Assembly (NCBI RefSeq): GCF_002934455.1
Contig: NZ_PTIR01000010.1
Coordinates: 1 to 64,000, forward strand
DNA length: 64,000 nt
Direction of reading: 5' to 3'
DNA from: Trinickia symbiotica
Lineage (GTDB): Bacteria; Pseudomonadota; Gammaproteobacteria; Burkholderiales; Burkholderiaceae
Of the stretch, positions 60,414-64,000 are shown piece after piece. The position numbers and the translations under genes were made by a program. Every line of letters begins with the position of its first letter. Position 1 is the first letter of the stretch. The notes below the pieces were generated by a model. It had not been told where the DNA came from and searched no databases. It saw only the letters and a program-made list of their open reading frames with translations.

Positions 60414-60910
60414 TGCGCTAATTCCGTGCGGGCTTGCACCACTAGGGAAAGTGCTAGGTTGTCGCATCAGACGGGGGCGTTTAATCTTCGTTCCAGTTCT
60501 GATGCACCGAATTTGCAGGTGGAGAACGAGGAGACAGTCGAGGCACGAAGTGCCCGCGAGAAAGCGCTGTTGGACGGAATCCAACAGCGCTTTTCTTTTA
60601 TGCCTTCGATTCGTGCATCCGCCTTTCCCTCCCTCGTATTGCCCATTCTCGAGCGTATCCGGCCCAGCGCTCGTGCGCCGTACAATCCCGGCGATGCTTC
60701 CCACGGCTGCACGCGTTCCCGCATTCAGCTTCGTCATTCGCCCGATGAAGCGGCCCATGCTTCGCCTTTTCCAGTGATTTTTTATCCGACCATTGCTGCA
60801 AGCAAGGTCGCCTCACGATACGATCTTTCGTTCGGAATCCGAAATAAGTCGGCCGGCATGCTGGCCGGCTACGTTTAACGCTCTGAAAAAAAGCATCTGG
60901 AGAATCGAGA
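60414..60910. other. Intergenic region between the two ABC transporter loci
   Basis: No credible gene in about 500 bases. It contains the intrinsic terminator at 60561-60599 and, further right, the presumed promoter of the second transporter operon; no hexamers can be assigned safely. Confidence 0.4.
60561..60599 (+). terminator. Intrinsic terminator of the first liv-type operon
   Basis: AAAGCGCTGTTGGA pairs with TCCAACAGCGCTTT around a short CGGA loop, then TTCTTTTA follows. The 14-bp stem is strong. It lies 150 bases after livM. Confidence 0.9.
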
Positions 60911-62068
60911 ATGACGGTAAAACGATGGGTGCGCGGCGGCTTTGCGCTCACTTTGATTTGCGGCGCCGGCGCAGCGTTCGCTCAAGTGAAGATCGGTGTG
61001 GTGCTCTCGACGACAGGGCCCGCCGCTTCGCTCGGCATCCCGGAAAAGAACACGATCGAACTGTTGCCGAAAGAGATCGGCGGCAAGCGCGTCGATTACA
61101 TCGTGCTCGACGATGCGACCGATACGACGAAGGCCGTGCAGGATACGCACAAGCTCGTCGACGAAGACCATGTCGATGCGATTATCGGCTCGACTGTCAC
61201 GCCGAACTCGCTCGCAATGATCGATGTTGTCGCGCCAGCCAAGACGCCGATGATCTCGCTTGCCGCGTCCGCGAAAATCGTCGAGCCGATGGACGACAAG
61301 CGCAAGTGGGTTTTCAAGACGCCGCAAAACGATAGTCTGATGGCTGATGCGATCGCCGAACACATGGCGAAAGCGGGTGTGAAGACGGTCGGCTTCATCG
61401 GCTTTGCCGACGGCTACGGCCAGAGCTGGCTCACCGAGTTCAAGCATGCGGCGAGCGTGCATGGACTGAAGGTCGTCGACGACGAGAAGTACAACCGCAC
61501 CGATACGTCGACGACGGGACAGGTGCTGAAGCTCGTCGCCGCGCGCCCCGACGCGGTGCTGATTGCGGCGTCGGGCACACCCGCCGCGTTGCCGGCGAAA
61601 GAGCTGAAAGAGCGGGGCTACAAGGGCAAGGTGTATCAGACGCACGGCGTTGCGAACAACGACTTCCTGCGCGTATGCGGCAAGGATTGCGACGGCGAGA
61701 TTCTGCCGGCCGGTCCAATTCTCGTCGCCGATCAGCTCCCCGACTCGAATCCCGTCAAGAAGTCCGCGCTCGCGTACGAGACGGCCTATGAAGCGGAGTA
61801 CGGCAAGGGCTCTGTCGTCACGTTCGGCGGCCATGCCTGGGACGCGGGCCAGATGCTGCAAAAGGCGATTCCTGTCGCGTTGCAGACGGCGCAGCCGGGC
61901 ACCGAAGCGTTCCGCACGGCGCTGCGCGGCGCGCTCGAAAATCTCAAGGATCTGCCCGTCTCGCACGGAATCATGACGATCACGCCCACCGATCACAACG
62001 GCCTCGACAAACGCGCGCGCGTCTACGTGCAGATCGTCGACGGCAAATGGAAGGTCATCGGCGAATAA
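60911..62068 (+). CDS. ABC transporter substrate-binding protein, second liv-type locus
   Basis: A 385-residue periplasmic binding protein. Signal peptide 1-24 (FALTLICGAGAAFA), then QVKIGVVLSTTGPAASLGIPEKNTIELLPKEIGGKRVDYIVLDDATDTTKAVQDTHKLVDEDHVDAIIGSTVTPN, a Peripla_BP_6 fold. A C-terminal domain ends THIGHLY conserved-like in GIMTITPTDHNGLDKRARVYVQIVDGKW. Substrates of this subfamily range from branched-chain amino acids to aromatic acids. It is the first gene of the second operon. Confidence 0.9.
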   Translation: MTVKRWVRGGFALTLICGAGAAFAQVKIGVVLSTTGPAASLGIPEKNTIELLPKEIGGKRVDYIVLDDATDTTKAVQDTHKLVDEDHVDAIIGSTVTPNSLAMIDVVAPAKTPMISLAASAKIVEPMDDKRKWVFKTPQNDSLMADAIAEHMAKAGVKTVGFIGFADGYGQSWLTEFKHAASVHGLKVVDDEKYNRTDTSTTGQVLKLVAARPDAVLIAASGTPAALPAKELKERGYKGKVYQTHGVANNDFLRVCGKDCDGEILPAGPILVADQLPDSNPVKKSALAYETAYEAEYGKGSVVTFGGHAWDAGQMLQKAIPVALQTAQPGTEAFRTALRGALENLKDLPVSHGIMTITPTDHNGLDKRARVYVQIVDGKWKVIGE

Positions 62069-62070
62069 GC

Positions 62071-63129
62071 ATGGATTTATCGATCGCGGCCATCCTCGCG
62101 CAAGACGGCATCACGACGGGCGCCATTTACGCGCTGCTCGCGCTGGCGCTCGTGCTCGTCTTCTCGGTCACGCGCGTCATCTTCATTCCGCAAGGCGAGT
62201 TCGTCTCCTATGGCGCGCTGACGCTCGCGATGCTGCAAGCGAACAAGGCCCCGCCGACGGCACTGCTGTTGATCGCGCTCGGCGTGGCCTGCTTCGTCGT
62301 CGAGACGATCGGCGTGGTGCGGCGGCCGGAGCGGCGTCGGCATTGGCCGCGAACGCTTGCGCTCAGCGCCGGCCGCTATCTGCTCTTTCCGCTCGCGGTC
62401 TACGCGTTGACGGCGCATTTGGCCGCGCTCGCGCTGCCGATGATCGTCCAGGTCACGTTGACGCTTGCCATCATCGTGCCGATGGGGCCATTCATTTATC
62501 GGCTGGCTTACGAGCCCATCGCCGAGGCGACGACGCTGTTGCTCTTGATCGTCGCGGTGGCCGTTCATTTTGCGATGGTCGGTCTCGGGCTGCTCATGTT
62601 CGGCGCCGAAGGCTCACGTACGACGCCGTTTTCCGATGCGTCGTTCAGCGTGGGCACCCTCTTGGTGGCCGCGCAGAGCCTGTGGGTCGTCGTGACCGCG
62701 CTGGTGCTCATCGTCGCGCTCTACGTCTATTTCGACCGGTCGATTTCGGGCAAGGCACTGCGTGCGACGTCGATCAACCGCCTCGGTGCGCGGCTCGTCG
62801 GCATCGGGACGGCGCAGGCCGGGCGGCTCGCGTTCACGCTCGCGGCCGGGCTCGGTGCACTCTCGGGCGTGCTCGTCGCGCCGTTGACGACGATCTACTA
62901 CGACTCCGGCTTTCTGATCGGCTTGAAAGGCTTCGTCGGCGCGATCATCGGGGGGCTCGTGAGCTATCCGCTGGCTGCAGCGGGGTCGCTGCTCGTCGGT
63001 CTGCTCGAATCGTATTCGTCGTTCTGGGCGAGCGCCTACAAGGAGATCATCGTCTTCACGCTGATCATCCCGGTGCTGCTGTGGCTCAGCGTTACGCGGC
63101 CCCGCGTGGAAGAAGAGGAGGAGGAGTGA
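62071..63129 (+). CDS. ABC transporter permease, LivH type, second locus
   Basis: A 352-residue permease with about eight hydrophobic segments: GITTGAIYALLALALVLVFSVTRVIFIPQGEFVSYGALTLAML at the N-terminus and AFTLAAGLGALSGVLVAPLTTIYYDSGFLIGLKGFVGAIIGGL near the end. Compared with livH at 58558 it has an extra ~60-residue segment after helix 2 (VVRRPERRRHWPRTLALS...). The C-terminus ends in six Glu (EEEEEE), encoded by GAR repeats that overlap the next start GTG. Two bases separate it from the binding-protein stop. Confidence 0.9.
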   Translation: MDLSIAAILAQDGITTGAIYALLALALVLVFSVTRVIFIPQGEFVSYGALTLAMLQANKAPPTALLLIALGVACFVVETIGVVRRPERRRHWPRTLALSAGRYLLFPLAVYALTAHLAALALPMIVQVTLTLAIIVPMGPFIYRLAYEPIAEATTLLLLIVAVAVHFAMVGLGLLMFGAEGSRTTPFSDASFSVGTLLVAAQSLWVVVTALVLIVALYVYFDRSISGKALRATSINRLGARLVGIGTAQAGRLAFTLAAGLGALSGVLVAPLTTIYYDSGFLIGLKGFVGAIIGGLVSYPLAAAGSLLVGLLESYSSFWASAYKEIIVFTLIIPVLLWLSVTRPRVEEEEEE

Positions 63130-64000
63130 AGCGTTTGAGCGCGAACCGTCTCCCATCGCTCAAGAAGCCGTTCTGGCTTTTTCTCGTCGTCATTTTCCTG
63201 CTGCCCGTTCTGCCGGCGCCCGTGCGCGTCCCGGAGTACTGGATCACGCTTTTCAACTACATCGGGCTCTACTCGATCGTCGCCATTGGTCTCGTGCTGT
63301 TGACGGGCATCGGCGGCATGACGAGTTTCGGGCAGGCGGCGTTCGTGGGTATCGGCGCCTATGCCACGGCCTATCTGACGACGAATTTTGCCCTCTCGCC
63401 GTGGCTCGCGCTCATCGCCGGTATCGTGCTGACGGCTGCCATTGCTCTCGTCATCGGCGGCGTGACGATGCGCCTTTCCGGGCATTTTCTGCCGCTCGGC
63501 ACCATCGCCTGGGGCCTGTCGCTCTATTACATCTTTGGCAACGTAGACTGGCTCGGCAAGTACGACGGCATCAACGGCATCCCGGCACTGTCCTTCTTCA
63601 GCCTCTCGCTGGCGTCGGGCCGCGGCATCTACTACCTGATCTGGGCCGTGGCGCTCATGTCGGTCATCTCCGTGCAGAACCTGCTCGACAGCCGGCCCGG
63701 TCGCGCCATTCGCGCGCTACGCGGCGCCAGCGTCATGGCGGAGGCGATGGGCGTCGATACGGTATGGATGCGCATCGTCATCTTCGTCTATTCGGCCGTG
63801 CTCGCCGCCATTTCCGGATTCCTCTACGCGCACCTGCAGCGAGCCGTCAATCCGACGCCGTTCGGCCTAAATCACGGAATCGAATATCTATTCATGGCCG
63901 TCGTGGGAGGCGTCGCGCATGTTTGGGGTGCGATTCTCGGCGCGGCGATTCTCACCGTCCTGCAGGACTACCTGCAGAGCGTGTTGCCGACGCTGTTGGG
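63126..64000 (+). CDS. ABC transporter permease, LivM type, cut by the window edge
   Basis: The frame starts with GTG at 63126, overlapping the upstream stop by 4 bases (GTGA), and is open for 291 codons to the right edge. LivM-like text: LFNYIGLYSIVAIGLVLLTGIGGMTSFGQAAFVGIGAYATAYL, RLSGHFLPLGTIAWGLSLYYIFGN and LDSRPGRAIRALRGASVMAEAMGVDTVWMRIVIFVYSAVLAAISGFLYAH. Some homologues continue into a fused LivG ATPase domain; the length beyond the edge would tell. About nine hydrophobic segments are visible. Confidence 0.9.
   Translation, partial: MKRLSANRLPSLKKPFWLFLVVIFLLPVLPAPVRVPEYWITLFNYIGLYSIVAIGLVLLTGIGGMTSFGQAAFVGIGAYATAYLTTNFALSPWLALIAGIVLTAAIALVIGGVTMRLSGHFLPLGTIAWGLSLYYIFGNVDWLGKYDGINGIPALSFFSLSLASGRGIYYLIWAVALMSVISVQNLLDSRPGRAIRALRGASVMAEAMGVDTVWMRIVIFVYSAVLAAISGFLYAHLQRAVNPTPFGLNHGIEYLFMAVVGGVAHVWGAILGAAILTVLQDYLQSVLPTLL

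Noticed and set aside
1-64000. CRISPR arrays, rRNA genes, complete tRNA genes, recognisable riboswitches
   Set aside because: None seen on either strand; short direct repeats found are too few or irregular for CRISPR.

Overview
The window looks like chromosomal DNA of a Burkholderiaceae betaproteobacterium (Burkholderia sensu lato: Paraburkholderia, Trinickia, Caballeronia or a close relative). The reasons are high GC, the gspDEF / gspC / gspG-N arrangement with an inverted gspC, a DUF3717 gene, strong GGAG ribosome sites, and two branched-chain amino-acid type ABC transporters. Genus and replicon are inferences from gene content.

Layout. Bases 1-6579 are the right arm of an integrative element that continues off the left edge. 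It holds one end of an IS66-type insertion sequence that cuts off a gene of the element, a DUF3987 replication-type protein beside a TCCAAA repeat cluster, an AlpA-like DNA-binding protein with candidate palindromic operators, several small unknown genes and a tyrosine integrase. It ends at a 3' fragment of tRNA-Lys(CTT), the attR site, followed by the tRNA terminator. Bases 6.6-10.3 kb are an accessory stretch: a BrnTA toxin-antitoxin pair, a PAP2 phosphatase, a DJ-1/PfpI gene thrown out of frame by a (GGGC)4 repeat, a ribbon-helix-helix gene and a DUF4160/DUF2442 pair whose first member has an in-frame stop.

Bases 10.5-14.7 kb are a complete bufferin-type locus. It has a four-cysteine precursor peptide (DUF2282, BufA1-like), an MNIO-family modifying enzyme (DUF692, BufB-like), its DUF2063 partner (BufC-like), an NrsF-type anti-sigma factor, a SigF-type ECF sigma factor and a DoxX protein. 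Three perfect matches to GTAACC-N16-CGAA drive the precursor operon, the anti-sigma/sigma operon and doxX, so the locus can be read as one autoregulated, probably copper-responsive regulon.

Bases 14.7-28.8 kb carry DNA repair (udgX-like, ada, alkA), gshA, an Lrp regulator, YaeQ, transporters (LysE type, EmrB type, NodT outer-membrane factor), small lipoproteins, and a candidate short RNA of about 59 nt with two anti-Shine-Dalgarno motifs. Bases 28.8-40.7 kb are the type II secretion gene set gspN-M-L-K-J-I-H-G, gspC on the other strand, then gspF-E-D. A palindromic insertion between gspH and gspI duplicates the gspI start.

Bases 41-50.9 kb hold a lytic transglycosylase, a CobW GTPase, HU, mnmC, a CPA2 antiporter, a YbdK ligase, a MarR-type regulator and a SET protein. 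The gaps on both sides of the antiporter/ybdK pair contain DnaA-box matches, GTAAACG motifs and a long inverted repeat, which makes this a candidate replication origin. Bases 50.9-64 kb hold a TctDE-like two-component system, a GMC oxidoreductase and two consecutive branched-chain amino-acid type ABC transporter loci. The first is complete (livG, livF, substrate-binding protein, livH, livM) and the second runs off the right edge. No complete tRNA, rRNA or CRISPR array was seen.
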